Of a stretch of 64,000 nucleotides of DNA, positions 51,480 through 59,773 are shown piece after piece (within the stretch, counting starts at the first letter, position 1; each line of letters opens with the position of its first letter). Made by a program: the position numbers and the translations under genes. Under the pieces are notes generated by a model. The model ran no database searches and was not told where the DNA came from. It saw nothing but the letters and a program-made list of their open reading frames with translations. Source of the DNA: Streptomyces sp. man185 (GTDB lineage Bacteria > Actinomycetota > Actinomycetes > Streptomycetales > Streptomycetaceae); the NCBI GenBank assembly GCA_002551355.1, contig NTHE01000035.1:1-64000 (forward strand). Direction: 5' to 3'.

Positions 51480-51522
51480 GGCAAAGGGCCGGGACACCGT
51501 AAAGGCGTCCCGGCCCTTTGCC
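51480..51522. terminator. Hairpin 3 of 3 between dasD and nagB
   Basis: 16-bp arms GGCAAAGGGCCGGGAC (51480-51495) and 51507-51522, 11-nt loop, 23 nt before the nagB stop. It faces nagB on the minus strand. Confidence 0.75.
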
Positions 51523-51544
51523 GTCACGGGGCGAGGCCCGCGGC

Positions 51545-52330
51545 CTACAGCCCCTGCCACCCAGGCTTCGCCGCATACGTGGCGCGGAAGTAGTCCGCCA
51601 GCTTCAGCTTCGACGCCGCCGCCTCGTCCACCACCACCGTCGCGTGCGGATGCAGCTGGAGCGCCGAGGCCGGCACGATCGAGGCGACCGGCCCCTCCAC
51701 GGTCTGGGCCACGGCCTCCGCCTTGCCCTCGCCGGTGGCCAGCAGGATCGGGTGACGGGCGTCCAGGATCGTCCCGATGCCCTGCGTGATCACGTGGTGC
51801 GGCACCTGCTCGATGTCGTCGTCGAAGAAGCGCGCGTTGTCGACCCGGGTCTGCTCGGTCAGCGTCTTGATCCGGGTACGGGAGGCGAGCGAGGAGCACG
51901 GCTCGTTGAAGCCGATGTGCCCGTCCGTGCCGATGCCCAGGAGCTGGAGGTCGACGCCGCCCGCCTCGGCCAGCGCCCGGTCGTACTCCTCGCAGGCCGC
52001 CTGGACGTCCTCGGCCGAGCCGTCGGGGCCCATGAAGGAGGCCTCGGAGAGCCCGAGCGGCTCGATGACCTCGCGCAGCACCACGGAGCGGTACGACTCC
52101 GGGTGGCCCGCGGGCAGCCCGACGTACTCGTCGAGCTGGCAGACCCGGGCGCGCGAGGCGTCGACCGCACCGGCGGCGACCTTCGCCGCCAGCGCGCGGT
52201 AGATGGGCAGCGGGGTCGAGCCGGTGGCCACGCCGAGCAGGGCGTCGGGCTTGCGGCTGAGCAGGGCGGCGATGGCCTCCGCGATCAGTTCGCCGCCTGC
52301 CGTGGCGTCCGGGACGATGACAACTTCCAC
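51545..52330 (-). CDS. nagB: Glucosamine-6-phosphate deaminase NagB
   Basis: A 261-residue NagB-type deaminase that converts GlcN-6-P to fructose-6-P and ammonia. Conserved segments are LGVATGSTPLPIYRAL, CQLDEYVGLPAGHPESYR, LGIGTDGHIGFNEPCSS and ITQGIGTILDA. GTG 52330 gives the usual length. A dre-like site at 52361-52376 overlaps the promoter region, so DasR repression is expected. It is divergent from the SIS-domain gene. Confidence 0.94.
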   Translation of the reverse strand: MEVVIVPDATAGGELIAEAIAALLSRKPDALLGVATGSTPLPIYRALAAKVAAGAVDASRARVCQLDEYVGLPAGHPESYRSVVLREVIEPLGLSEASFMGPDGSAEDVQAACEEYDRALAEAGGVDLQLLGIGTDGHIGFNEPCSSLASRTRIKTLTEQTRVDNARFFDDDIEQVPHHVITQGIGTILDARHPILLATGEGKAEAVAQTVEGPVASIVPASALQLHPHATVVVDEAAASKLKLADYFRATYAAKPGWQGL

Positions 52331-52360
52331 GCTGTGCCTGCCGATCTGACTAGGGGAGGA

Positions 52361-52376
52361 GGTGGTATAGACCAAT
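52361..52376. promoter_or_regulatory. dre DasR site upstream of nagB
   Basis: GGTGGTATAGACCAAT: core TGGTATAGACCA differs from the dre core at one position. It lies 31-46 nt upstream of the nagB start and 192 nt upstream of the divergent SIS gene. Confidence 0.78.
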
Positions 52377-52567
52377 CAAACTCCAATTTAGCAGAATCGG
52401 GCACCCGTACGGCGAACAGTCCGCACATCGGCGGCCCGTCCTTCCCGCCCGCTGGCGGCCCATGGCATTGCCTGGTCGACTTGTCCGGTACGGCACGGCT
52501 CACGCGGACGTGGACGCGCCGCCCGTACGCCGACACCGCAGCCCGACAGCGCAGGGAGGCCCCCCAC

Positions 52568-53650
52568 ATGTCCGCCACCCCTCCGGCCGGCCGGAGCGGC
52601 CAGGGCGACGAGCCCGGCCGCATCATGTCCGGCGAGATGGCCGAGCAGCCCGCGATGCTGCGCCGGATCCTCGAACAGGGCGCACCCCGCATCCACGAGG
52701 TCGCCGCCGAGATCGCCGCCCGGAGGCCCCGGTTCGTGCTGCTCACCGCCCGCGGCACGTCGGACAACGCGGCGCTGTACGCGAAGTACCTGCTGGAGAT
52801 CCGCCTCGGACTGCCCTGCGGCCTGGCTTCGATGTCCACCACGACGGCCTACGGCGCCCGGCCGGACCTGCGGGACGTCCTGGTGGTCACCGTCAGCCAG
52901 TCGGGCGGCTCGCCGGACCTGGTGGCCTCGACGCGGGCCGCCCGGGAGGCAGGGGCCGTCACCCTCGCCGTCACCAACAACCCGGACTCCGCGCTCGCGG
53001 CCGTGTCCGAGTACCACATCGACATCCTGGCGGGCCCGGAGAAGGCGCTCCCGGCCACCAAGACGTATACCGCCTCCCTGCTCTCCCTGTACCTCTTCGT
53101 GGAGGGCCTGGGCGGCAACGACGGCACGACGGCCGCCGCGAGCCTGCCCGACCTGGCGGGCGCGGTCCTGGGCCGCCGGGCCGAGGTCAAGGCGCTGGCC
53201 TCCCGCTACCGCTTCGCCGAACGCATGGTGATCACCTCGCGCGGCTACGGCTATCCGACGGCCAAGGAAGCGGCCCTGAAGCTCATGGAGACCAGCTACA
53301 TCCCCGCCCTCTCGTACTCCGGCGCGGACCTGCTCCACGGCCCGCTGGCGATGGTCGACAACATCTCCCCGGTGATCGCCGTGGTCACCGACGGCCGGGG
53401 CGGCGAGGCCCTCCAGCCGGTGCTGGACCGGCTGCGCGGCCGCGGCGCGGATCTCTTCGTGGTCGGCCCCAAGGCCCAGGTGGAGGCGGCGTCGGCGGGC
53501 TTCTCGCTGCCCACGGCGGGCGTCCCGGAGGAGTTGCAGCCGATCCTGGAGATCCTGCCGCTGCAGATGCTGGCGTACGAGGTGACGATCGCCCGGGGCC
53601 AGGACCCCGACGCGCCCCGCGCCCTGGCCAAGGTCACCGAGACCCGCTGA
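52568..53650 (+). CDS. SIS-domain protein related to the GlmS isomerase domain (possible amino-sugar isomerase/deaminase)
   Basis: A 360-residue protein with two SIS domains and no glutaminase domain. Motifs: EMAEQPAMLRRIL, LLTARGTSDNAALYAKYLLE, VVTVSQSGGSPDLVASTR, and the second-domain YGYPTAKEAALKLMET/SGADLLHGPLAMVD. Relatives of this form include NagB-II type GlcN-6-P deaminases and AgaS-like enzymes. It lies divergent from nagB across a dre site. ATG 52568. Confidence 0.88.
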   Translation: MSATPPAGRSGQGDEPGRIMSGEMAEQPAMLRRILEQGAPRIHEVAAEIAARRPRFVLLTARGTSDNAALYAKYLLEIRLGLPCGLASMSTTTAYGARPDLRDVLVVTVSQSGGSPDLVASTRAAREAGAVTLAVTNNPDSALAAVSEYHIDILAGPEKALPATKTYTASLLSLYLFVEGLGGNDGTTAAASLPDLAGAVLGRRAEVKALASRYRFAERMVITSRGYGYPTAKEAALKLMETSYIPALSYSGADLLHGPLAMVDNISPVIAVVTDGRGGEALQPVLDRLRGRGADLFVVGPKAQVEAASAGFSLPTAGVPEELQPILEILPLQMLAYEVTIARGQDPDAPRALAKVTETR

Positions 53651-53868
53651 ACGCGGCCTGTCCGGTCCTGATCGAGCGCCCCGACAAAACCCGCGGGCCA
53701 CGGCGCCGGGACGGGACCCTCAGCCCGCCCGGCACCGCAGCCCGGAGATACCCGGCCGGCGGTGTGCGGTGCCCCCGGCCACTGGAGGCACCGGCGCAGT
53801 CAGGGCAGAGAGCGCCGGGTGCCTCGGTCCACTCTCCTGTGCGGGGAGAGCGGAGGTCTTGATGAACA

Positions 53869-53884
53869 TTGTGGACTAGACCAA
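53869..53884. promoter_or_regulatory. dre-like site upstream of the sensor kinase
   Basis: TGTGGACTAGACCAAT: core TGGACTAGACCA differs from the dre core TGGTCTAGACCA at one position. It lies 130 nt before the kinase start. The surrounding 363 nt (53651-54013) hold no gene; the rest is GC-rich sequence without clear hairpins. Confidence 0.6.
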
Positions 53885-54013
53885 TTGCCCGTGTCCATCC
53901 GTGTGCACGACATTCTCCGGTGGGGCGCCGCGCCTGTCCATCGTTGTACCGCTGCACGGCTCGTCGGGCCGCGTGGTTCGAACGGCCCCGGTATCCACAG
54001 GTACGCTCCACAC

Positions 54014-55489
54014 GTGCCCTCCATGAACGACCTCGTCCGCCAGCACACCGCTCTGAGCGACACCGACCTCGAGTGGCTCCATCTGCTGGTCTCGGAGTGG
54101 CAGCTGCTCTCCGACCTGTCCTTCGCCGACCTCGTGCTGTGGGTACCCACCCGCGACGGCACGCGGTACGTCTCCGTCGCCCAGATGCGCCCCAACACCG
54201 GGCCCACCTCCTACCAGGACGACATGGTCGGCCACCTGGTGCCGCGCGGCCGCCGCCCGCTGCTGGACGCGGCCCTGGACGAGGGCCGGATCGTGCGCGA
54301 GGGCGACCCGGAGTGGCGCGAGGAGGTGCCCGTACGGGTCGAGTCCATCCCCGTACGCCGTGACGGCCGGGTGCTCGGCGTCATCGCCCGCAACACCAAC
54401 CTGCTCACCGTGCGCACCCCCTCCCGGCTGGAGCTCACCTACCTCCAGTCCGCCTCCGACCTGGCCCAGATGATCGCCGCCGGGTCCTTCCCCTTCCCGG
54501 GCCAGCAGGTCGACATGGACGCCTCCCCGCGCGTGGGCGACGGCCTGATCCGGCTCGACGCCGACGGGATCGTGCAGTACGCCAGCCCCAACGGCCTCTC
54601 CGCCTACCACCGCCTCGGCCTCGCCTCCGACCTGGTCGGCCACCACCTCGGCACCACCACCGCCGAACTCGCCCCGTCCCGGGGCCCGGTGGACGAGGCC
54701 CTGGTCAAGGTGGCCAGCGGGTACGCGCCCCGGGAGTTCGAGGTCGAGTGCGCGGGCGGGGTGATCCAGCTGCGGGCCATCCCGCTCAAGCCCAAGGGTG
54801 TCCGCATCGGCTCCCTGGTCCTGCTCCGGGACGTCACCGAACTGCGCCGCCGCGAACGCGAGTTGATCACCAAGGACGCGACCATCCGGGAGATCCACCA
54901 CCGGGTGAAGAACAACCTCCAGACGGTGGCCGCCCTGTTGCGTCTCCAGTCCCGCCGGATGGACTCCGAGCAGGGCCGCGAGGCACTCAACGAGGCGGTC
55001 CGGCGCGTCGGTTCGATCGCCATCGTCCATGAGACGCTTTCCCAGAATCTGGACGAGCGGGTCGAGTTCGACGAGATCGCCGACCGGGTCATCGCGATGG
55101 TGTCGGAGATCTCCCCGGGCAAGGTGACCTGCCGGCGCACCGGACGCTTCGGCATCCTCGACGCCGAGGTCGCCACCCCGCTCTCCATGGTGCTGACCGA
55201 GGTGCTGCAGAACGCCCTGGAGCACGCCTTCGCCGTGGCCGACCACGGGACGGTGGAGGTCTCCGCCGTGCGCGGCGGATCGCCCACCGAGGGGCGGCTG
55301 CTGATCACCGTCACCGACGACGGGCGCGGGCTGCCCGAGGGGTTCGACCCGAAGCGGGCCGGCAACCTCGGGCTCCAGATCGTGCGGACCCTGGTGGAGG
55401 GGGAGTTGGGCGGCACGTTCGGCATGGTCCCGGCCCCCGAACGCGGAACCCAGGTGGTGCTGGACCTCCCGGTCAGCGGCGACAAGTAG
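54014..55489 (+). CDS. PdtaS-like sensor histidine kinase (HisKA_2 family)
   Basis: A 491-residue cytoplasmic kinase. An N-terminal GAF-like domain (~1-150, LSFADLVLWVPTRDGTRY) is followed by a PAS domain (~165-280, DGLIRLDADGIVQYASPNG). The phosphoacceptor region is EIHHRVKNNLQTVAALLRLQ and the HATPase has TEVLQNALEHAF and DDGRGLPEGFDP. Such kinases partner with ANTAR-domain response regulators. GTG 54014 is chosen; ATG 54023 three codons later is possible. The candidate dre site upstream is unusual for this gene. Confidence 0.88.
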   Translation: MPSMNDLVRQHTALSDTDLEWLHLLVSEWQLLSDLSFADLVLWVPTRDGTRYVSVAQMRPNTGPTSYQDDMVGHLVPRGRRPLLDAALDEGRIVREGDPEWREEVPVRVESIPVRRDGRVLGVIARNTNLLTVRTPSRLELTYLQSASDLAQMIAAGSFPFPGQQVDMDASPRVGDGLIRLDADGIVQYASPNGLSAYHRLGLASDLVGHHLGTTTAELAPSRGPVDEALVKVASGYAPREFEVECAGGVIQLRAIPLKPKGVRIGSLVLLRDVTELRRRERELITKDATIREIHHRVKNNLQTVAALLRLQSRRMDSEQGREALNEAVRRVGSIAIVHETLSQNLDERVEFDEIADRVIAMVSEISPGKVTCRRTGRFGILDAEVATPLSMVLTEVLQNALEHAFAVADHGTVEVSAVRGGSPTEGRLLITVTDDGRGLPEGFDPKRAGNLGLQIVRTLVEGELGGTFGMVPAPERGTQVVLDLPVSGDK

Positions 55490-55532
55490 GAAAACGGAAG
55501 CGCGTACAGCAGGCGGAGCACACACAGCAGAA

Positions 55533-55564
55533 CGGGCCCGGACCGTGGTGACGGTCCGGGCCCG
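55533..55564. terminator. Hairpin between the kinase and wblE
   Basis: Perfect 14-bp arms, CGGGCCCGGACCGT (55533-55546) and 55551-55564, GGTG loop, between convergent genes. Confidence 0.8.
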
Positions 55565-55679
55565 CTCCGTGATGCTCACGTTGCGATGCGCTTCGGGGTA
55601 CTGCGCGCTGCGACTCGAAGGCGGGGCTGTGCGTACGCTCTGTACGCGCCGCCGGGCTGAGGCTTGGTGCGGTTCTCGC

Positions 55680-55937
55680 TCAGGCGCTTGCGTTGCGCGC
55701 CCGGTTGCGAGCGGCGCGGCGCTTCATCGCGCGGCGCTCGTCCTCGCTGAGTCCACCCCAGACGCCGGAGTCCTGGCCGGACTCGAGCGCCCACTGCAGG
55801 CACTGCTCCATGACGGGGCAGCGGCGGCAGACGGCCTTGGCTTCCTCGATCTGCAGCAGCGCAGGACCGGTGTTGCCGATGGGGAAGAACAGCTCGGGGT
55901 CTTCCTCACGACAAACGGCGTTGTGACGCCAGTCCAT
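55680..55937 (-). CDS. wblE: WhiB-family protein WblE (WhiB1-like)
   Basis: An 85-residue WhiB-like iron-sulfur protein. Ligands: NAVCREEDPELFFP, then KAVCRRCPVMEQCLQWAL; turn GVWGGLSEDERRAM; basic tail. The sequence is recognised as the essential-type WblE/WhiB1 class, which binds the primary sigma factor. ATG 55937 with GGAGAGG upstream. A long upstream region of over 250 nt precedes it. Confidence 0.94.
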   Translation of the reverse strand: MDWRHNAVCREEDPELFFPIGNTGPALLQIEEAKAVCRRCPVMEQCLQWALESGQDSGVWGGLSEDERRAMKRRAARNRARNASA

Positions 55938-56256
55938 GGCTGCTACCTCTCCTTGGTATTACACGCTTGTTGCTTGTGAATGTGAACGCTTTCACGAATC
56001 CCCCCACAGGTGACGGGCCGACTCCCAGATGGACTGGGTGTGGTCTGTGTAGTGAGGAGGGGTTCTGGCTCTCAGTGGAGGCCGGTGTTGCGGGCCGTCC
56101 CGATCGCCATGTAGAGATTCGCAAACCTCGGCGGCGGATACAACCCCTTCTGGAAAGTTTTTTTTGATTCCTCGGTGTCGACTAGGTCACAGCCGCACTT
56201 CTTAGGGGTGGGGGCCAGTCCAAACGTTCGAGTTAAAGGACTTTGGGCCCTTCCAC
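55938..56256. other. 319-nt gene-free region: wblE promoter and leader
   Basis: No convincing gene. On the minus strand an A8 tract (56158-56165) precedes TTGTAT and, after a 17-nt spacer, GAATCT, a plausible UP-element plus promoter about 190 nt upstream of wblE. The leader is otherwise unstructured to the eye. The A8 tract is the longest A/T run in the region. Confidence 0.4.
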
Positions 56257-57225
56257 TCACACAATCACACGCAGTGCACGGCGTACGCCTGTGAACGTCA
56301 CGCTCGTACGCAGTCCCAGGTGGTCACCGTCCATCTGGAAGGGCAGTGGAACCTTTGAATGCAAGGTGAAGTCCGTGAGGTCATGCCGTGAAACAGCATG
56401 CTTGCCGCGAGGCCCCTTCTCGGGGCTCGAAGTGAGTAGCTGGGTGCCGTACAGGGCCACCGCCGGGGTGGACAGACGCTTCAGTCCGAGGACGTCCAGC
56501 GCGGTGTCGAAGGAGGCCTTCGGCGAGGCGTACATCGGGCGATTGCCCAGGTAGGTCCAGGGGGCGGTGTTGCAGATTATGGAGAGCGCGAGGTCGGTCA
56601 CCGGGTCCTGGCCGGGCACGTCGAGCGTGATCTGACCCTGTCTGCGATGGGCCTCGTTCAGGAACTGCCGCACCACCTGGCGTACGTACAGGGCGTGCGT
56701 CGAACGCTTCCCGTGCTCGCGTTTCTGTTCGACGCGGCCGATGACTCCGGCGTCGAATCCGAGACCGGCGCAGAAAGTGAACCAGCGTTCGGGGACCGAC
56801 TCGTCCTCGGTTCCCGGGGTGCCGGCGGCCAGGCCCAGACCAACCGTGCGTTCGGTCCGGTTCTCCAGGGCGTCCAGGATCGCGCCGGTCGCCTCCACCG
56901 CGTCGTTCGGCAGCCCCAGAGCGCGCGCGAAGACATTGGTGGACCCGCCGGGGACCACGGCGAGCTTCGGGAGGCTGTCCACGTCCGGGCCCCGGTGCAG
57001 CAGCCCGTTCACGACCTCGTTCACCGTGCCGTCGCCGCCGAGGGCGACCACCAGATCGATGTCGTCGCTGTCCGCGGCCCGCCGCCCCAGGTCCCGTGCG
57101 TGCCCCCGGTACTCCGTGGTCACCGCCTCCAGCTTCATCTCGCTGGCCAGCGCGTGGATGAGCACGTCACGGGTGCGGGCACTGGTGGTGGTAGCAGCTG
57201 GGTTGACCACGAGGAGTGCGCGCAT
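56257..57225 (-). CDS. Diacylglycerol kinase-family lipid kinase
   Basis: A 322-residue YegS/DgkB-type lipid kinase. Nucleotide site: LLVVNPAA and VVALGGDGTVNEVVNGLL; VVPGGSTNVFARALGLP follows; the C-terminal domain has FTFCAGLGFDAGVIGRVE. Substrate (diacylglycerol or other lipid) unknown. ATG 57225. It is divergent from the small membrane protein gene. Confidence 0.88.
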   Translation of the reverse strand: MRALLVVNPAATTTSARTRDVLIHALASEMKLEAVTTEYRGHARDLGRRAADSDDIDLVVALGGDGTVNEVVNGLLHRGPDVDSLPKLAVVPGGSTNVFARALGLPNDAVEATGAILDALENRTERTVGLGLAAGTPGTEDESVPERWFTFCAGLGFDAGVIGRVEQKREHGKRSTHALYVRQVVRQFLNEAHRRQGQITLDVPGQDPVTDLALSIICNTAPWTYLGNRPMYASPKASFDTALDVLGLKRLSTPAVALYGTQLLTSSPEKGPRGKHAVSRHDLTDFTLHSKVPLPFQMDGDHLGLRTSVTFTGVRRALRVIV

Positions 57226-57390
57226 GACGGCCAGCCTACCTACCGGGCGGTTGGGTGCTGTAGTCCCGGTTCGCTGCGCTCCAGGCCCGTGACGGAGCGT
57301 GACGGGCCGCCCCTGGCCGCCGCCGAACGGGTGCGGCTCCCGCGCACCCCGGCTTCACTTCCGGGCCCCTGGGATGCCAACCTGAAAGGC

Positions 57391-57840
57391 GTGAGCACTC
57401 AGCAGACACCGTCCACGCCGTCGTCCTCCACCGCGGAGCGCCCGACCAGGATCACCGTCCTCGCCGGAGTCAACGCCCTCGAAGGCGTGGCCCTCGCCGT
57501 CGGCGGGGCCTACCTGCTGATCATGGGACTGCTCGGAAACCTGGAAAGCACGCAGCAGGCGGAGACGGTCGGGGTCACGCTGGTCGCGCTCGGCGCGATC
57601 CCGCTGATCGCCGCCCGCGGACTGCTGCTGCTGCGCAGCTGGAGCCGGGGGCCCGCGCTGATCACCCAGATCATGGCGCTGCCGGTGGCCTGGACGCTGC
57701 TGCGCTCGCAGGGTGCGCTGATCCCCACCGGGATCGTCCTGGCGGCGGTCGCCGTCACCGGCCTCGTGCTCGTCCTGAACCCGGCGACCACCCAGGACCT
57801 GGGCATCCGCCGGGGACCGAGGGCGACCCCCGAGGCCTGA
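57391..57840 (+). CDS. Four-helix membrane protein
   Basis: A 149-residue protein with four hydrophobic helices after a 25-residue hydrophilic Thr/Ser/Pro N-terminus (first helix VNALEGVALAVGGAYLLIMGLL). No catalytic motif. GTG 57391 with AAAGG upstream. Small actinobacterial membrane protein of unknown function. Confidence 0.75.
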   Translation: MSTQQTPSTPSSSTAERPTRITVLAGVNALEGVALAVGGAYLLIMGLLGNLESTQQAETVGVTLVALGAIPLIAARGLLLLRSWSRGPALITQIMALPVAWTLLRSQGALIPTGIVLAAVAVTGLVLVLNPATTQDLGIRRGPRATPEA

Positions 57841-57877
57841 GCCGGCCCACCCCGCCCTTCCCGGGCCCGCTCCTCGC

Positions 57878-58834
57878 CTATTCCTCGACGAGCAGCCGCT
57901 CGCGCAGCTGCGCCAGCGTGCGGGCCAGCAGCCGCGAGACGTGCATCTGCGAGATGCCGACCTCCTGGGCGATCTGCGACTGCGTCATGTTCCCGAAGAA
58001 GCGCAGCAGCAGGATGCGCTTCTCGCGCGGCGGCAGGTCCTCCAGGAGCGGCTTGAGCGACTCCCGGTACTCCACGCCCTCCAGCGCCTCGTCCTCCGAG
58101 CCCAGCGTGTCCGCGACCGCCGGCGACTCGTCGTCCGTGTCCGGCACGTCCAGCGAGAGCGTGCTGTACGCGTTGGCCGACTCCAGGCCCTCCAGCACCT
58201 CCTCCTCGGAGATGCCGAGCCGCTCGGCCAGCTCGTGCACGGTGGGCGAACGGCCGTGCTGCTGGGAGAGCTCCGCGGTGGCCGTGGTCAGCGAAAGACG
58301 CAGCTCCTGGAGACGGCGCGGCACCCGCACCGCCCAGCCCTTGTCCCGGAAGTGGCGCTTGATCTCACCGACCACCGTGGGCGTGGCATACGTCGAGAAC
58401 TCCACCCCCCGGTCCGGGTCGAACCGGTCCACGGACTTGATCAGCCCGATCGTGGCGACCTGCGTCAGGTCGTCCAGCGGCTCCCCGCGATTGCGGAAGC
58501 GACGGGCCAGATGCTCCACCAGCGGCAGATGCATCCGCACCAGCCGGTTGCGCAGTTCGGCCTTCTCCGCCGAACCGTCGGGCAGCTCCCGCAGCTCGAA
58601 GAACAGGGCCCGGGCCCCGCTGCGGTCGTGTGGATCGTGGTGCCCGTGCTCGCTCATCTGGCCCGCCCGCTCTGCCTGCGACTGCTGCTCCACCGCGACG
58701 TCGAAGCCCTCGGGCCCGTCCGCTCCGTCCTCCGGATGCGGCCGGGCCTGTTGCTCCGGGATGCCTGCTGGGCGCACCACCCCGGATCGGATCGTCTCGT
58801 CCCGCACAGGACCGTCCCCGTTCCCGTCGCTCAC
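57878..58834 (-). CDS. sigH: SigB-type stress sigma factor SigH
   Basis: A 318-residue SigB/F/G-family sigma factor. Region 2 reads LRNRLVRMHLPLVEHLARRFRNRGEPLDDLTQVATIGLIKSVDRFDP; region 4 has FFGNMTQSQIAQEVGISQMHVSRLL. GTG 58834 overlaps the anti-sigma stop (GTGA). An internal ATG at 58657 (MSEHGHHDPHDRSG) would yield a shorter form; multiple SigH isoforms are known in S. coelicolor. Osmotic and developmental stress control. Confidence 0.92.
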   Translation of the reverse strand: MSDGNGDGPVRDETIRSGVVRPAGIPEQQARPHPEDGADGPEGFDVAVEQQSQAERAGQMSEHGHHDPHDRSGARALFFELRELPDGSAEKAELRNRLVRMHLPLVEHLARRFRNRGEPLDDLTQVATIGLIKSVDRFDPDRGVEFSTYATPTVVGEIKRHFRDKGWAVRVPRRLQELRLSLTTATAELSQQHGRSPTVHELAERLGISEEEVLEGLESANAYSTLSLDVPDTDDESPAVADTLGSEDEALEGVEYRESLKPLLEDLPPREKRILLLRFFGNMTQSQIAQEVGISQMHVSRLLARTLAQLRERLLVEE

Positions 58835-59244
58835 GCCGGCCCGGGGCCCGCGCCGCGCTGTTTGTAGAGGCTGATGCTGACCGTACGGTCGTCCGCGACC
58901 GTGGAGTCGACCTTGCCGGCCAGCGCGGAGAGCACCGTCCAGGCGAAGGTGTCGCGCTCGGGCGCCCGGCCGTCCGTGGTGGGCGCCGACACCGTCACTT
59001 CGAGGGAGTCGTCGACGAGACGGAAGACGCAGCTGAGGACGGAGCCCGGCACGGCCTGCTGGAGCAGGATCGCGCAGGCCTCGTCGACCGCGATGCGAAG
59101 GTCCTCGATCTCGTCGAGAGTGAAGTCCAAACGCGCTGCGAGACCGGCCGTGGCCGTTCGCAGCACCGACAGGTAGGCACCCGCAGCGGGCAGCCGGACT
59201 TCCACGAAGTCCTGATTACCGGGCTCGCCTGCGATCTGGGACAC
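58831..59244 (-). CDS. prsH: Anti-sigma factor of SigH (RsbW-like, PrsH/UshX)
   Basis: A 137-residue GHKL-type anti-sigma kinase-like protein. The HATPase fold has LDFTLDEIEDLRIAVDEACAILL, but the N-box region deviates from the classic E-x-x-x-N. GTG 59244 has GGAGG 5 nt upstream; the longer frame to 59304 lacks a ribosome site. It lies directly before sigH, overlapping it. Confidence 0.9.
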   Translation of the reverse strand: MSQIAGEPGNQDFVEVRLPAAGAYLSVLRTATAGLAARLDFTLDEIEDLRIAVDEACAILLQQAVPGSVLSCVFRLVDDSLEVTVSAPTTDGRAPERDTFAWTVLSALAGKVDSTVADDRTVSISLYKQRGAGPGPA

Positions 59245-59384
59245 CCTCACCTCCAAGGTGGCACAAACTCTTTCGAGGTTCCGGGAAGGGTGGCCCGGAG
59301 CCATGCGGTCCGTCGACGGTTCTTCGGCTCGGCGACGTTATCGGATCCATGATGCCGTGTCGTGCGGACCCCATACCCCGACCG

Positions 59385-59398
59385 TCACTCATGGTAAG
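59385..59398. promoter_or_regulatory. BldD-like box upstream of prsH-sigH
   Basis: TCACTCATGGTAAG fits the BldD consensus TNACNC(A/T)GNGTNA at all but one fixed position. It lies about 140 nt upstream of the prsH start. BldD control of sigH is known in S. coelicolor. Confidence 0.55.
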
Positions 59399-59476
59399 CC
59401 CATGAGTACGCACAGTGGCTAGGGGTCTGCGGCGTCCAATTGCGAAGAACCAGCGCCGCATTGACGTACCCAGGCC

Positions 59477-59737
59477 TCAGACGATCGAACCGTCCTCGAA
59501 GCACCAGCGCCAGCTCTCGCCCGGCTCGAAGCTCCGCATCACGGGGTGGCCGGTCGCCCGGAAGTGTCCGGAGGCGTGCCGCAGCGGCGACGAATCGCAG
59601 CAGCCGACGTGCCCGCAGGTCAGGCAGAGCCGAAGCTGCACGGGGTGGGTGCCCGCCTCCAGACACTCGGGACACGTCTTCCCGAGCGGCACGGGCTCGG
59701 GGCGTGGCAGATCCGCTACATGCGCACACTCGATCAT
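59477..59737 (-). CDS. UBP-type zinc-finger protein
   Basis: An 86-residue protein that is almost entirely a ZnF-UBP domain. Zinc ligands: CPECLEAGTHPVQLRLCLTCGHVGCCDSSPLRHASGHFRATGHPV. In eukaryotes such fingers bind ubiquitin C-termini; bacterial versions are unexplained. ATG 59737. It is divergent from the antiporter gene, 36 nt apart. Confidence 0.88.
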   Translation of the reverse strand: MIECAHVADLPRPEPVPLGKTCPECLEAGTHPVQLRLCLTCGHVGCCDSSPLRHASGHFRATGHPVMRSFEPGESWRWCFEDGSIV

Positions 59738-59773
59738 GATGGGCAGATTACGACGGATCCGAGGGACGGTGGG

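Noticed and set aside
48932..51484. 850-codon minus-strand open frame across dasC-dasD
   Set aside because: Antisense shadow: the das genes on the + strand carry all the family motifs.
56158..56165. T8/A8 tract as a + strand terminator
   Set aside because: No stem precedes it on the + strand; it is better placed as an upstream AT element of the wblE promoter on the minus strand.
56150..56190. SigR-type promoter before wblE (GGAAT ... GTT)
   Set aside because: The spacing between the two elements is about 22 nt, outside the 18-19 nt range needed.
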